Part shown: one piece after another, positions 1-11,154 of the stretch | Position numbering within the stretch: position 1 is the first letter of the stretch | Layout of the letters: every line of letters begins with the position of its first letter | Origin: Isoetes taiwanensis | Lineage: Eukaryota > Streptophyta > Lycopodiopsida > Isoetales > Isoetaceae | Length of the DNA: 64,000 nt | Direction: 5' to 3' | Assembly (NCBI GenBank): GCA_021234155.1 | Contig: JAJEKV010000039.1 | Coordinates: forward strand, 13,157,156-13,221,155 | Translations under genes and position numbers: made by a program | The notes under the pieces: generated by a model | What the model was told of the DNA's origin: nothing | What the model saw: only the letters and a program-made list of their open reading frames with translations | The model's database searches: none

Positions 1-1480
1 ATACCATCCAAGTAAGGTCTGGGCTTTCCCATTGGCAAGACGCAAGCCTTGTTCCACGTCCGGTCTCCGTGGATTTCCTGACCGCCTTCTTTGCGCGGTA
101 ATGCCGCATAAAACTCTGAATGATAAATTTATTGCAAGTATTGTCGACCGCCGGGAGTGATATTCCCCTGGCCGTGACTGCTTTCTAAGAACCCTTCGGC
201 CATGGTCCTTCCGGGCTTAATGCCTGTGAGGTAAAACATTTCCCTTTGATGTGTCAGTGAATGTACCGCTTTCTTAGCTTTAAGGAAGATGCTGCATCAA
301 GCCCTGACCGCGACATGTGGGCGTAGCAGACTGTGACTTTGGCGAGCTGGCCATTGTGTTCCTCGGTGACTCGCGATCAAAACCATTGATTACGCGGGGA
401 AGGTTGTGTTCTGGAGGGGTTCGCTGAGGTCTGCCGCGCGCTTATCCTGTAGCACCTCTCGCCAGCCCTAAGCGCACGCACCTACTGCCTCGTGCTGCTC
501 TGTAGGATATTGCAAAAATTTCCTGTGTCATCTATAAGCATCCGGCATAGGCCCCTACATGTTCATATAATCCACCGCAGGCATGTAAGGAGTTCGCACA
601 ACCCGCCAAGCCAACTTCAAGTAAAGTGGGTAAGTGGTCCGAGCTCCATCTCTTCATCCCCATTAGTTGTCCCCACCTCAAAGTGCGCTTCGATGACATG
701 CATATCCCCGCCAGCACCAACATATAGTCCACCACACCAGACATCCTCGCTTTCCCCCCTCGCCTGCGTACTTTGGCGGTGAAGGCCATCGTATACCCAT
801 TGCGTATTACTGTGTCAAAGATATCGCAGAGCAAAAGCAAATCGCTTCACCATAGCGCTGCGACCCCTGATTGCCATCCTCGATGTCCGCGGGCTGCCTT
901 CAGGATCGGCAATATATCATCAGCCAAGCGGATCAAATCTCATGGGTTGTTTCCTACCCTAAGGCGCTGCGTATTGAAGTCTCCAGCGAGTATGATGACG
1001 CTTCAATCAAGTATGCTCGCTTCAGATGTCATCATATAGATTCTGGATTATAGGGTCCAAAATTTCTATCCCACATCCGAAAGTGAGTGTGATAGAAGCT
1101 GCTGCATGCGGAAAAGCAGCAGCCGCCACAAAGAGGGGTCCGCTATCGCTAGGCTTTGCACACGCACTCCACAGTGCACGGCTTGTGCTTCGCTCTGCCT
1201 CTCAACAAGGAGATCGGATCGGTACACGGGCGCTTCCAGAGTAACAGCAACCCCCCCATGCCCCGGCTCAGGCAATCATCAAGATTGAGTAGTGCGCCGT
1301 ATCCCCGCAAGCCCGCATCCTCGCGGTCCCTCGCATGCTCCCACATGCTTCAATGAGGAAGATGAGATCTCATGTCCGGCGCAAGAACTCCGCCAGACTA
1401 TCTCCTTCTCTCGCTATGGGAAGCCCCACGAATTTCGTGAGACTACGCGAGGCACAATTCCTATTTGTTGGCAAAGTAGG
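1..1480 (-). mobile_element. LINE copy L0, endonuclease and partial RT region, degenerate
   Basis: A decayed non-LTR retrotransposon lying on the minus strand and cut by the left window edge. The first 250 bases match, with substitutions, the RT-proximal part of the better LINE at 10.5-10.7 kb (shared words around the cttcccatt and gcaagtattgt stretches). Between about 500 and 1480 the minus strand reads pieces of an apurinic-type endonuclease, including a CDIFDTVIRNG stretch and a VVDYMLVLAG end that correspond to CDIFDLVICNG and VVDYLLVEE in the other copies. Stops and frameshifts are frequent, so it is dead. The 5' end is placed near 1480 because homology to the other LINEs stops there; that limit is approximate. 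Confidence 0.8.
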
Positions 1481-2392
1481 GATTTGGGGTGGCTTAATAA
1501 AGATAAAAAATGAAAATGAAATATATTACGCCCATCTCCTATGTATGAAGGGAGGGGGGGAGTGGCCAGCCAGCGATCCGGCTATATACAAAATTTCGTG
1601 GCGAGAAAAATGGGAGAGAGAAGATAGAGAAGGTCGAGTGGGGTCAAACCCCACTCTCACTTCGAGCAGAAAATGCGCGCGCTAATGCTCATATAGACAT
1701 GTCATTTCGCACCCACCGCGCCATTTTCAACTCCCATTCGCCAGCTTTTTGTTCTTCTTATGTTACCCGCTCCCAATACAAGTATGTTTGCCTACCATTC
1801 ATTCTTCAAGGTTTCACATGGCCTTAACTCAACATGGCGGATATTGAGCAATACTTAAAATGTATTGAAAACATTAGAAGGAGATGGTGTCAGGCTGCAT
1901 AATTAAAACATCGAAGAGATATGATGTGAAAACAATTTCAAAAGAGCTCAACAAAGCTGATAAAGAACAAGAGGAAAATTACAACGAGCAAAAGTTGATA
2001 GATGAAAGAACTGCAATATGATAATGTTCGGTGAAAACATCAGAATGATATTTTAGAAATCACCCTGAAATACCAGAAGGAAATTTTCAACAAAAACTTA
2101 TTGATGGCCTTCACCAAAAGCTCCAAATAGACCCTGACTTTCCCAAACTATGCTTCATACAGACTTCCCAAGATGAACCGTCATAAACATGATACAACAA
2201 AAATTCTAAATCGCCATCGATTGATGAGATCCATAGCTCGAGAGACGTCTTACTCATCTAGATGCAATATCTCAAATGTCCAGAATGAATATCTTCTGGA
2301 ATATGCCAGTTCCTCATCACTCACCTACCTCTAGGGCAACCCAATAATATATTTTCTGGAAAATGTGTTAATGATAATTTATAGCTGGCGTG
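1481..2392. other. Intergenic, no gene recognised
   Basis: AT-rich sequence upstream of the ECHIDNA gene. From about 1835 to 2200 there are short open stretches with Lys/Glu-rich translations on the plus strand, interrupted by stops. I could not assign them to a family; they may be a decayed coding exon. The proximal promoter of the downstream gene occupies the right end. Confidence 0.4.
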
Positions 2393-2416
2393 TGACGTGG
2401 CTTATATTTGACGTGG
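2393..2416 (+). promoter_or_regulatory. Tandem TGACGTGG boxes in ECHIDNA promoter
   Basis: Two exact copies of TGACGTGG, at 2393-2400 and 2409-2416, start 16 bp apart and lie 157-180 bp upstream of the ECHIDNA start codon. TGACGTGR is the known unfolded-protein-response element bound by bZIP factors (XBP1 in animals, bZIP60-type in plants), and ACGT cores are also used by other bZIPs. A role in ER-stress control of a secretory-pathway gene is inferred from motif and position only. Confidence 0.45.
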
Positions 2417-2572
2417 AATTTTACGTTTGGCAATAAACAGCTGAACACATAACATCAGTCCTCCACTGTTTTGCCCTTCCGGAACCATGGCACGAAATCA
2501 GATCTCTTCTCATTTCTCCACGAATCCCTTGGCTCACCTCTAGATCGGCTCGAGCTCTAATTGTTTCCTCAC

Positions 2573-4004
2573 ATGGTAAGCTTCCTTTACCCTAGATCTT
2601 TACTTGTTTTCAATCTTTCTTTTCGCAATTTTTCTACCACAAATCTGTCCCTATGCAGGCTGAAGTTGAGAATTACGCGAATCCTCTTACCGCATTTTTT
2701 CATGTGGCTTTTAAGGTTAGTCATGTTTTTTGAGCTTTAGAGTACATACACATCTAGTGCAAATTAGAATTGATAATAATGTGTCACAACGCAGGGGGCT
2801 GCAATAGCTTTCTATATTGTGTGTTCCCTCTTCATCAGCAGCTTCGTCATCCAATTTGTAATCACAGTGTTGTTGGCTGCTTTTGATTTCTGGGTGGTGA
2901 AGAATGTGAGTGGAAGGATTCTGGTAGGGCTTCGTTGGTGGAACGAAATTAATGATCAAGGAGAAAGTGTCTGGCGGTTTGAGGCCTTAGAGCAACAGGT
3001 ACTGCTCCTTAAACCTTGCATGCATATTTGAGCTTTGTGGTTGTTACAGTTTGCAGTTGATATATTGTGCCTTCCACAGGAACTGGATAGAATGAATAAG
3101 AAGGATACCTGGCTGTTCTGGTGGACTCTATATTTGACGGTAAATATCAAATTAAAATGTTCACGTTTTTTCATATACTGTTTTGTTCCTCGTATGTTAT
3201 TTGGGAATTTGAACACACACAACAGTCTACATCAGCATGACAGCAGATTTGTTTATTCAATAGAGAGTCAGAAGTCAAGCTTTAAGTAGTAGTTTAGATA
3301 AGCATATGCACTACAGTCTATGTGAAGGGAGGTACATTTCTATTTGAAACAATCGCAACGTAGGTATATCAGTAGCAAAACTACATACTGTAGCTGAATT
3401 AAGTGTTCAAACAGATGAGTTCCTCCCCAGACTTCTAAAATAATGATTTGAAGCAATATGCATGTTCCATTTGGTTTTACTTGTTCAGCTGAACATGCCA
3501 TTGGCATATGTAGTTTAATAATCTGGGTTGTTAAATTACCTCTGTATCCTCTAGACCACAAATGGCATTGGCATATGTGGATTGAACATTGCCTTTGTCG
3601 CACATTCTAACCCACTAGAAGTTGCATCTTATCATGATTTTATGTACTTTCATGTTGTTGCAGGCTGCAGTCTGGGTTGCTCTTGGGATTATAGCTATAA
3701 TTAAGTTCAACTTCGATTATCTTCTTATAGTTGGAATCTGTTTGACCTTAGCCTCGGCAAACATCATTGGCTTCACAAAATGCCGTAAAGGTATGTTCAA
3801 TTTCATTAATAATGGAAGCTGAAGCAGATTGCAAAAGACGTTTAAACATTGTCATGTCTTGTCTGGAAAGGATGTTTGTTCTACAACTATTTACCTACCT
3901 TTTTACTGGATGCTACAGATGCAAAGAAGCAGTTCCAATCACTTGCCTCACAAGTAGTTGCAGACCATATGTCTTCACGTATACAATCAGCATTTAATTT
4001 TTGA
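2573..4004 (+). CDS. ECH: ECHIDNA / TVP23-family Golgi membrane protein, 178 aa, 6 exons
   Basis: Exons are 2573-2575, 2659-2715, 2795-2998, 3080-3139, 3664-3790 and 3919-4004, all with GT-AG borders and consistent phase, giving 537 nt and a TGA at 4002-4004. Exon 1 is only the ATG codon followed directly by GTAAG; an alternative start at 2653 just inside intron 1 would add two residues without splicing. The protein carries the family's signature blocks: ENYANP near the N terminus, DFWVVKNVSGRILVGLRWW, NKKDTWLFWWTLYL and NIIGFTKC-K-DAKKQF. Several hydrophobic segments fit a multi-pass membrane protein. Plant ECHIDNA works with YIP4 proteins at the trans-Golgi network in secretory trafficking and cell elongation. 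Length is close to the roughly 186 aa of Arabidopsis ECH. No lesion was found. Confidence 0.95.
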
Positions 4005-5030
4005 TTACAGCATGGTAGAGAAGAATTTACAAAGGCTTCAAAGCAATGACGTTCACAAGTTCTTGACTTGTCATTCAGATACGAGTTGCTAAAACATGTA
4101 GTGTCTTCATTGATTTGTACACTCTGTAATTTACATGGCTGCATCCATAAAAGTTACATGTGAAGTACACTGGGTACATTGATATTCTCATTTTTGACTG
4201 ATTTGAAAGAAATATACATCTTATGAGACACTTTCCACAATTGTAGGATGGAAACAGTACGTTGAAACGAATGCAATGACTCATCACATCACTTTTATGA
4301 TTTGGACAACAATGCTATCAAATCTTTTATTGCCTATGGTTTGTATAGGATTTTTGGGTACACGAAAATCAAAATTTAAAGCTGGACCCTGTTTTGTGAC
4401 TCTCTCTAGGCATACAAGAAAATTCACATGGTATATACATGAGCAAGAACAAGCACAGATAAATTACTGTGGATACACATGCAATTTCTAAATTACCATA
4501 CGATTTTCTGAAATAATGGTTCTTCGATGGCCATAACTGAGATAAGTTGCATGTAAGCGAATGGTAGGAGAGAATACCCATCTCCATCAATTCCTCCCAT
4601 AGGAGAGGCTCCATTAAATTGTTGTGGTATGCGATTCTGGTCAAACAACTGCAGTAAGATGTTTAAATATGTGTACCAACTAACAGTAAGCTGTACATGT
4701 TGAAATTCCTGGCGTTTTGTGTGGCTCGGGGAAGGTTCCGGTGAGCTCCTCCACACAGGCGGCATTTTTAAGTTTGATGCTGCTTTAATTGCATGCATTA
4801 CTTACGAATTAAAAATTCAGACTACGACTGTGCCAACGTTCCCAATAGTAACTGATTATGTACATGTGGCAAAGAATGCTAGGGGCATATGCGGCTTCTT
4901 CCATTGAAAAACACTTGTGGTAAATCCATTCAATAAATTTTTAATTTGGTAGTTTGAAATGACTATATATATTTGGTGGAACAGCCATTGATAAAATCTT
5001 CAGCAATTGGTACTTTGGCCCTCGTATCTA
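4005..5030. other. Convergent intergenic region
   Basis: This space separates the 3' ends of ECHIDNA (plus) and the aldo-keto reductase (minus) and must hold both polyadenylation regions; AT-rich words such as aataaattt near 4930 are candidates. Short open stretches occur on both strands but none has a recognisable domain or splice support. Confidence 0.5.
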
Positions 5031-6837
5031 TTATATCTCGCCATCCCAGAGCTCTTCTAATGTTCGATATGGACTGGTGCTTTCATTTAGCCAGGTTTCT
5101 CCTTGTAGAAGTCTTACCTAAAAATATGTGACAAAGAACTAAGCATGAACTCTGTCATCACAAGTGAGAGACTAGTATCAAATGTAAATACCTGTTCAAT
5201 TTTAGAGAATTCATTGAATATGTCTTCTGGAATTGACCATTCAAACACATCATAGTTTGATATAATTCTCTCAGAATTTCCACTCTTGGTCAGCACACTA
5301 TTACCACTCTGAAGCCCCCAGCGAAGGGCCACTTGAGCTGGAGTTTTATTCAATTTTCTAGCTGCCTCAACTACTATAGGATGCTGTATTGCAAATATAT
5401 TGTTCAAGCAACCAAGAGGAGAATATGCCTAAAAATGAAAGAAGTTTAGTAAAACAGGATTGCCAGAAAACTTTCTACTCTGAAATGATCAAGTTGACCA
5501 AAACTTACAGACATATGGATGCCATTGGAGATGCAGTATGCACGAAGTGTCTTTTGTTGCCACAACGGATGACACTCAACTTGATTAACTGCTGGCATAA
5601 TTTTTGCATAGGAAACAAGATTTTGTAATTTCTTGGTAGAAAAATTGCTCGTTCCTATGCATCTCACTTTGCCGACTGCAACAAGTCTCTCCATGGCCCG
5701 CCATGTTGCCTCCAAGTCCAGAGGTGCAAAATCTTCAGGATTTTTAGTTGTCCGACCTTTCTTCAACCTCACTGGCCAATGCATCTACAAGTAATCCAAC
5801 ATAATGGCTTAAGAAAGCAGATAGCGCAAATTGTTTTCTGCCTAGATTTTCTTACAATATAAAGATCAAGATACTGGAGCTGGAGATCTGCCAGTGTCTT
5901 GTCTACTGCCTCTTCAACATCTTCGGGGGCATGATCGGCAGACCTAGACAATTGAAATGCATAACCTCAACACCTTTGCAAGAACATGGAGCCAAATGAC
6001 TTCCGTTCAAAACATAAAACAGTCCTGAACAATCACTTCCCACTTATAATTTGTATCTCCATATGGTCCTACAATAAAATACTACAGCATTCATTACTTG
6101 AGAATTACTAACTCAAATAGACTCAGGCAGCCTGGACGTTAATTGCAGATCAAAATTAAATGCAAAATACCCTAACAATCTCATAATGGCTCAAGTTTGC
6201 GCTTCTTGGATTAATTAACAACTTCCTTTGCTAAGACATGTTCACTGCTCAGACGAAAAAGTCCTTTATGTTAATTAGGTAACAAGACTCACCATAATTT
6301 GGATGTGATCCAAAGGTCCTCACGTTTGACTTGGCCATTGCTAAAAATCTCTTTCAGAGCGGCACCAACCTGTAGGCAAGAAAATGATGAACTGAATGCA
6401 TGAATGATATATGATGACTCTAGATCTCACCGCATGTTGGTTTTTGTAAACAGAAGCACAGTCTACATGTCGATATCCCACCTGTAGATAGGTTGGCAAA
6501 AGAATGTGAAGCGAGATAAGATCTATTAAATTGTTAAGAAGATGGAAAAGAGCGCCTAAAACTTGGTGGCTTTATATTTTTGAAGGAGATATAATGGGTA
6601 TTGAGCAGATCATCAACTGTTTGATTTAAGTCTTAACTATGAGCTAGAAAGTTAGCACATGTGGTGAAATTAAGCATCAAAGAAGATCTAAAATGTTAGC
6701 CAACAGACCTGGATTGCAGTGTTGAGAACGTCGTTGAGTTCATATGCTTTGCATCGCCATGTGCCAAATCCAATTGCTGGCATCAAATGGCCACAATTTA
6801 ACCGGAAACAAAATCTACCATTTTCATCCCTCTCCAT
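5031..6837 (-). CDS. AKR4C-type NADPH aldo-keto reductase, 314 aa, 7 exons
   Basis: Minus-strand exons in transcript order: 6709-6837, 6431-6481, 6293-6369, 5856-5943, 5509-5784, 5192-5428 and 5031-5117. All borders are GT-AG, the total is 945 nt, and the product is 314 aa, the usual size for plant AKR4C enzymes. The start gives MERDENGRF, followed by PAIGFGTW. The AKR catalytic tetrad is present: Asp50 and Tyr55 in GYRHVDCASVYKN, Lys84 in ITSKLW, His117 in MHWPV. Cofactor-site blocks VLTKSGN-ER (usual form PKS-N-R) and SNFS and VNQVECHP are visible. Such enzymes reduce reactive aldehydes, ketones and sugars with NADPH in the cytosol or plastid and are often stress-induced. The Glu that usually follows Tyr-x-Asn is replaced by Gln-His, and Pro of the PKS motif by Thr. 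The substrate cannot be read from sequence. It shares a short divergent promoter with the gene at 7017. Confidence 0.95.
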
Positions 6838-7016
6838 AGCGTCGGATCTGAAGGGAACAGTTGTTTTTGGCGTAAATGGGAATCGGATCGGAGAAAGAAA
6901 AATAATAATTTAGTGGGATGGTAGGCATGTGCACGAAAGTGGGTCCTTTTGGGCCTGTAAATAATAGAGACGTTTAGAACAAAAGGGTACCTCTGTTTTC
7001 TGGAAGATCAAGCAAG
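6838..7016. promoter_or_regulatory. Divergent promoter between AKR and small Cys-rich gene
   Basis: Only 179 bp separate the two start codons, so both promoters and both 5' UTRs must fit here. It contains a TGGGCC core (in tttTGGGCCtgtaaataata), which matches the plant site II / TCP-type element common in housekeeping and bidirectional promoters, and an A/T stretch that could serve as a TATA region for the right-hand gene. Shared control is an inference from spacing. Confidence 0.6.
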
Positions 7017-7344
7017 ATGTGTTACGCTTCGAACTGCGCCAAGTGCAAAAAGACCTCCTGGAAAGGATGTGGGATGCATGTAAAAAGTGTGTATGATGGG
7101 ATAGCCGAAGGCCAGCACTGCCTCTGTAAGTCATGGCCTGGAGTTACCCTGCCCCCTTCTGAATCCGGCGCCTCTGCAGCAACCGAAACAGCCCAAGCCG
7201 CTGAACCGACTAAACAAGCGGGATGTGAGTGATTTCTGGTACTGGGCTCTCTGAATTGAAGGTCTTGCTTCGTTTTTCTGTGCATAAACCTTAGATCTTT
7301 GTTTTTGTGCAGTGTGGGAGCGTATTACTTCTTTCTGGCAGTGA
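7017..7344 (+). CDS. Small Cys-rich putative zinc-binding protein (conserved, unnamed)
   Basis: The start ATG gives MCYASNCAKCKKTSWKGCG, then a conserved-looking block with HVKSVYDGI-EGQHC-C-WPG. The pattern of two CxxC-like pairs and a GCG-x-H motif recalls a family of short plant proteins of unknown function with probable zinc binding; this is from memory of the pattern. A low-complexity Ala/Glu/Thr tail follows. Read straight through, the frame stops at 7230-7232 (72 codons including the stop). A strong donor (GTGAGT at 7225) and an acceptor at 7311-7312 allow exons 7017-7224 and 7313-7344, giving a C terminus WERITSFWQ. I favour the spliced form. Candidate poly(A) signals (aataaat) lie near 7419. 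Confidence 0.7.
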
Positions 7345-7770
7345 TGCCCTGTGGGTATCTCTGTGTTTGAGCATGTACAGACTACTTTATTCCCTGTTTC
7401 AAGCATGATAAGATTCTAAATAAATTCTAAATAAGTATGATCTTCATTGTTCAAGGTTTGATTTTTGTTTAAGGTTAGGGAAATAGAAAACGAAGGACCT
7501 TCACGCAGCCGGCCGGCAGCGCTGATTCCCGGCTTGTCAGCTCGGCCTCCTGATTAATCAGGGCTGCGTGAGGATTACTGTAATGTGGCAATTTTAGACG
7601 GAGGTAGTGAACAGAGTACTTTGGTTAAATTGTGAATTCCTTCACACTTGCATATTGCAATGGATTAAATGCCAGAATCTGATCTACTTTTAACGGGTAG
7701 GTCCTCTCCGATGTTGGATCCTAGCCGTTGTCTATGCAAACTGTTTATCAGCCCTAGAAGCTCTTCCTTG
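7345..7770. other. Intergenic with a small GC-rich stem-loop element
   Basis: The 3' flank of the small Cys-rich gene. It holds one notable structure, an imperfect inverted repeat at 7498-7573 listed separately. The rest is AT-rich without a recognisable gene. Confidence 0.5.
7498..7573. repeat. 76-bp inverted-repeat (stem-loop) element
   Basis: The left arm CCTTCACGCAGCC pairs with the right arm GGCTGCGTGAGG with one bulged base; the loop is GC-rich (ggccggcagcgctg...). The composition contrasts sharply with the AT-rich flanks. It could be a very short MITE or a structured 3' element; no clear target duplication was seen. Confidence 0.5.
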
Positions 7771-7774
7771 GGCT

Positions 7775-8349
7775 TTGAAAATTGTTCCGATGGTGAATTT
7801 GGACAAAAAGCTTAGACAATCTCACCCTGTTCGCAACGATCTTGTACTGAGGAAGCCTACTTTTTGGCAAAGCCGCCTTAAAAATCAGAAGAAATTTTCG
7901 TGGATGTTGATCTTGGAAGGGGTGTTTTTCTCGCTGCCGAATCGGAGGAGGAGCTCGATGGCATGGTTAGTACCATACATCAGGTAGCTTTTCTTCCTCG
8001 ATGCATATCCTCTTCCGCTGTTGTGTGGGTGAAAAATTTGCTCGAATTTGTTTGTGGGTTAAAGCGGTCAAACCCCAAGGGTATCTTCCTCATGTGCGCC
8101 GCTGAGTGTGGCGGTGCCGCCGAAGAATATTTTAAGGGGAATCTTTGAGTGAGGAAGATTCCTTGGCGTAATAAACGCCGCCTTCAAATTACGAAAGCAA
8201 TGATCCCTACCACCGTAGCTAGAAGCTCTGTTCTGAGAAGAGACTTTTTGAATAAGAGAAAAGCCTCGAGTTTAAGAGAAAGTTTTGCTTACAGCTTTGG
8301 TGTTAAAATGCGATGCATAAAAGCTCTGGATAAAAAGAAATCTGGCTAG
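7775..8349 (+). other. Unrecognised open stretches, possible exons
   Basis: Two plus-strand stretches look exon-like. One, around 7890-7983, reads FVDVDLGRGVFLAAESEEELDGMVSTIHQ and ends at a GTAGCT donor-like site. The other, 8080-8349, reads an Arg/Lys-rich sequence with a stop at 8347. I do not recognise a family and cannot link them with confidence. They sit directly upstream of the LINE insertion at 8479, so the gene they belonged to may have been disrupted. Confidence 0.3.
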
Positions 8350-9019
8350 CAGGGTTTTGTGGTTGTCAACAAGGCCCGATTTCTCAGTTCCGAGATGGGT
8401 TAAATGCTAAAATATAGAGGCTATCCTCCTGTGTGTAAAACGAATTCTGCATCAAGCACTTTGTCTAACCATTTGCATAAAAGAATAGAATAGAATAGAA
8501 TAGAATAGAATAGAATAGAATAGAATGGAATAGATTTTTTAGCGTCCACGGAGACCAATTGGCCTATGGACCCAAACAAAAAAGAAGAGACAAGCGTATT
8601 AGACATCGAAAGGATTAAAAACCCAGATCCCGGGCGGGTTTTGAGGGAAAACCTTAGCAATAATAATAAGTGTGGCCGGCACTGCATTTATCAATTGTAT
8701 AGGACAATTCAACACCATCCCGGAGGACACAACTAAGTCCGTGCATCCATAACCTCCTAGAGGTATGACCCCAACAAACCCATTGACGTCGTATTCAATA
8801 ACTCATGCAACGGTTGGCCAGGCACTAGTAATCGAACATACCGCTCTCGGATATGAGCAAACGCTGGGTAGATCTGGAGGGCATGATATTAATCCTCAAT
8901 GGCGCCCTGGTGGCAACACTGGCAAAGCCTTTGCTCTCGTGCTTTCCGAGCCCAACGTCCCGTCTCAATGTGGAGGCGATGTGCACCCGTGCGAATGGAA
9001 GCTATAAGTCTGCGCTTCT

Positions 9020-11119
9020 TCATATGCAACTGGGTGTACAAGTACTGGTGTGGGCCTCTCGTGAGCCTAGGATTGACTTGTTCTGCCAATAGTGTGCCGC
9101 CTTAACGCGGCGCGGTCGAGCATCTGCATCCCAGAGCTTGCGAAGGAAAGTAGCATCTAGGTACAGCTTAAGTGCCTTGTGATCTTTCTTTGTCCTTACA
9201 TGTACGCATCTGCTTGCTGTACACCCCAAATATGAGAACCATCGAAGCTTGCTTGTCCTTCCAAAGAGGCTTTGGCGTTGGGGACCCATCGCCATGGCCA
9301 AAGCAAGGTTGGGCAAACGTGTATCACCCATAGCAACCACCTTCTGGAAGTAAATGATATGGCGTTCCAATGCAGCCCGTTGAAGGGGTAGAAAACCTGT
9401 CTCCTGGAGTAGGATCTGGTATGGAACTGTGGACTTTACCCCAAGGGCTCGTGCCAAGAAGGCTTTACGCACCGCCGAGGTCATTCCGTGTATTGAGGGA
9501 TATCACCAGGACCCACACTTCGCCCTATACAAAAGGGCCGGCTCGACCAAGGCCCAAACAAGTGTGATCAGGGCCCTGTGCATACAACTCGCCTTTGTGG
9601 TCGTTGTTTGTTGCATGGCATATAGTGCTTTCCAACACGTCGTGACCCGACCAATGGGTGGTAGTAGAGAACTCGATCCCCAAGTACTTGTAGGTCGGAG
9701 CCACCTCTACATCTCGTCCCTGCTAGTGAATCGGCAAAAAGTGTCAAGGGCATCCAGGTGGCGTTGCATGTCCTCCTCGAGTATAGGCCGAGGTTGACAT
9801 CGCCGCGAGATATATGAGTTGCCGACAGTGTGATGCATGAGGTGGGCGCCTGCACCTCCATGCTCAGAGAGCCAATCTTCCAGCTGGTCAATGTATAGGC
9901 CAAAGAGTGTGGAGGAGAGGGGGCAACCCTGACGCACTCCAATACTACTAATTACCGGCTGTCCTGACGATGTGATGCCTGAGCATGCCTCAGATAGCCT
10001 TTGATATCTTGCATTCCTCGCAAGTCAAGGGGGGTTCCCAGCTGTCACAATCTGTCCCATAACCTGTCCAGGGGCACTCTATCAAAAGCTTTTGCGAAAT
10101 CCACGAAACAACAGTACAGGTTTTGTCGGTGATTCCTTCTATCCTCAATCAATGTGGGCAGAGTGAAGATATGATCAATATTGGAATGCCTGGGCCAAAA
10201 ACCTGCTTGTGTGAGAGCTCACACATCTGCCTCCTCCGCCCATATTGTCACCACCGCGCTCAAGGATGCCGATGAACAGTTTTGCAAAGAGAGAGCTGAC
10301 CATAATAGTACAATAGTTGGCGGGGGCATCGAGGGTCCCCTCGCTTTGTATATGGGCACAACTCTACTAGTGGTCCATCGCTGGGAGGGAAGCCTTCTTG
10401 CAATGCTTTATTGAATAATGCCGTGAGGGCAGGCACCAAGAGAGGCCCACCCCCATTTCCTCGTAAGTTCCGCCTGCATGCCATCTAAATCTGCTGCCTT
10501 CCCATTAGCTAGACGTTGTAGGCCCATGATGACATCCCCTCTCGCGGATGACTAGAGCCATGCCTATCTGTGGAGGGGACGGGTGTCCGCCCCCGAAGCC
10601 GTCGTCGTAAAGCTTTGCAAGTATTGTACCCATTGCTCCAGGTGATGTTCCCCGTGGGCTGTCGCGGTCTTGCTCAAGACCCTTCTCCGCATCGTCTTGG
10701 GGTGCCGATCCGGAGAGACCAAACATCTCATTCTTTGCTCATGAGGTATTTGGCTTTCTTGTTCTTGAGGAAGGAGCGTATTGACCGATAGCCCGGGCGG
10801 GAGGTGGGATCGCTGACTTGCCGGAGTGTGCATTTGAACTCCCGACACTCATCATCGAACCATCTATTGCGGGGAAGGTGGTAGCGGCCCAGGTTCGGCC
10901 AGGAGCCGGTCTCTCCCAAAGCATCTCTCGGCCGGTCGTCGGCGGGTGAGTCGGCCGAAAGCAGTTTTTGTTGAAGTGTGGGGAGTTGCAGCAGTCCTTC
11001 CAGGTCATGCTCAAGCAACTGGGCATAGGTCCCTGCACGGTCGTAATCCAGGCGCAGCTGGGGCACCTGGGGTGTTGAGGCAGTAGATGCACGGGGAGCT
11101 TGCTAATGGAGATGTACAA
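9020..11119 (-). pseudogene. LINE L1 reverse transcriptase and C-terminal region, frameshifted
   Basis: Reverse-transcriptase pieces read in at least three frames. Recognisable blocks are an RT fingers region with NKKAKYLMSKE, a palm region GPLLVPALTALFNKALQEG, and RQGCPLSSTLFGLYIDQLEDWL (palm motif B, 9880-9937). The active-site segment at 9797-9830 reads as IY followed by out-of-frame sequence and then GDVNLG instead of YADDVNLG, so the first catalytic Asp is lost. The end (9089-8889) reads TGAHRLHIETGRW and CQCCHQGAIED, a Cys-rich region also seen in copy L5. Confidence 0.8.
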
Positions 11120-11154
11120 ACAGGGGCTGGTGGTCTGAGTCCACTTCCTCGTCC

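Noticed and set aside
2480-2545. Upstream ATG at about 2487 as the ECHIDNA start
   Set aside because: The frame ends in TAG at 2541 before joining the coding frame. It may be an upstream ORF, but not the protein start.
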